DNA of 64,000 nucleotides from Sinorhizobium arboris LMG 14919 (GTDB lineage: Bacteria; Pseudomonadota; Alphaproteobacteria; Rhizobiales; Rhizobiaceae). The notes beneath the pieces were generated by a model, which saw nothing but the letters and a program-made list of their open reading frames with translations, did no database searches and had not been told where the DNA came from. The position numbers and the translations under genes were made by a program. Positions 63,998 through 64,000 of this stretch are shown in pieces; within the stretch, counting starts at the first letter, position 1, and every line of letters starts with the position of its first letter. Where the stretch lies: NCBI RefSeq assembly GCF_000427465.1, contig NZ_ATYB01000008.1, positions 372,001 through 436,000 on the forward strand, given 5' to 3'.

Positions 63998-64000
63998 GCC

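Overview
The window is high-GC DNA from an alphaproteobacterium of the order Rhizobiales, most likely a Sinorhizobium/Ensifer strain close to S. meliloti. The basis is gene content: a phnW-phnA-phnY aminoethylphosphonate set whose catalytic residues fall at the published S. meliloti positions (PhnA Thr68, PhnY Cys291/Glu254), an HmrR/ActP-type copper locus, RIME-like rhizobial palindromes, an alphaproteobacterial Porin_2 and many ABC importers with their own regulators. That density of catabolic transporters resembles the pSymB megaplasmid; the replicon is an inference. No rRNA, tRNA, CRISPR array, prophage or intact insertion sequence was seen.

Layout. 1-2.2 kb: tail of a COG4189-type regulator, a class C beta-lactamase and a small secreted protein. 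2.4-10.1 kb: a LacI regulator divergent from a six-gene sugar operon (Gfo/Idh/MocA dehydrogenase, sugar-phosphate isomerase, CUT1 ABC importer) whose last gene runs into a RIME-like repeat. 10.1-15.6 kb: an E. coli-like ytfQ-ytfR-ytfT-yjfF (galactofuranose-type) importer followed by a GntR/FadR regulator. 15.7-19.7 kb: a tightly packed operon of a small protein, an N-formylglutamate amidohydrolase-like enzyme, a DUF1704/QEGLA metallopeptidase-like protein and a glutathione-synthetase-like ATP-grasp ligase; this is the best candidate here for an undescribed system. 19.9-22.4 kb: envelope genes (ExoD-like, glycosyltransferase, YqaA/DedA-like). 22.4-28.7 kb: copper homeostasis (two P1B ATPases flanking hmrR, plus a CopZ-like chaperone), with two MerR-type 19-bp-spacer promoters. 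28.8-34.8 kb: MFS pseudogene, two-component system, porin, small secreted protein and L,D-transpeptidase.

34.8-38.8 kb: betaine-type binding protein, TetR regulator and a StcD/DgcA-like N-demethylase, suggesting quaternary-amine catabolism. 38.8-44.5 kb: an orphan Phd/YefM antitoxin, a Usg-like protein, a DUF899 protein, an exonuclease, a Spy/CpxP-like protein with a two-component system, and a small exported protein. 44.6-47.9 kb: a large serralysin-type RTX metalloprotease. 48.1-59.4 kb: 2-aminoethylphosphonate uptake and degradation (ABC importer, PhnY, PhnA, PhnW), a Na/Pi-cotransporter-family protein and a divergent LysR regulator. 59.4-64 kb: a dimethylglycine-dehydrogenase-like flavoprotein controlled by a DeoR regulator with repeated TGTTGC/GCAACA boxes, then phosphate acetyltransferase preceded by a tiny membrane ORF at the window edge.

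Most of the window consists of independent import-plus-catabolism modules, each with a local regulator, interleaved with metal-stress and envelope functions.
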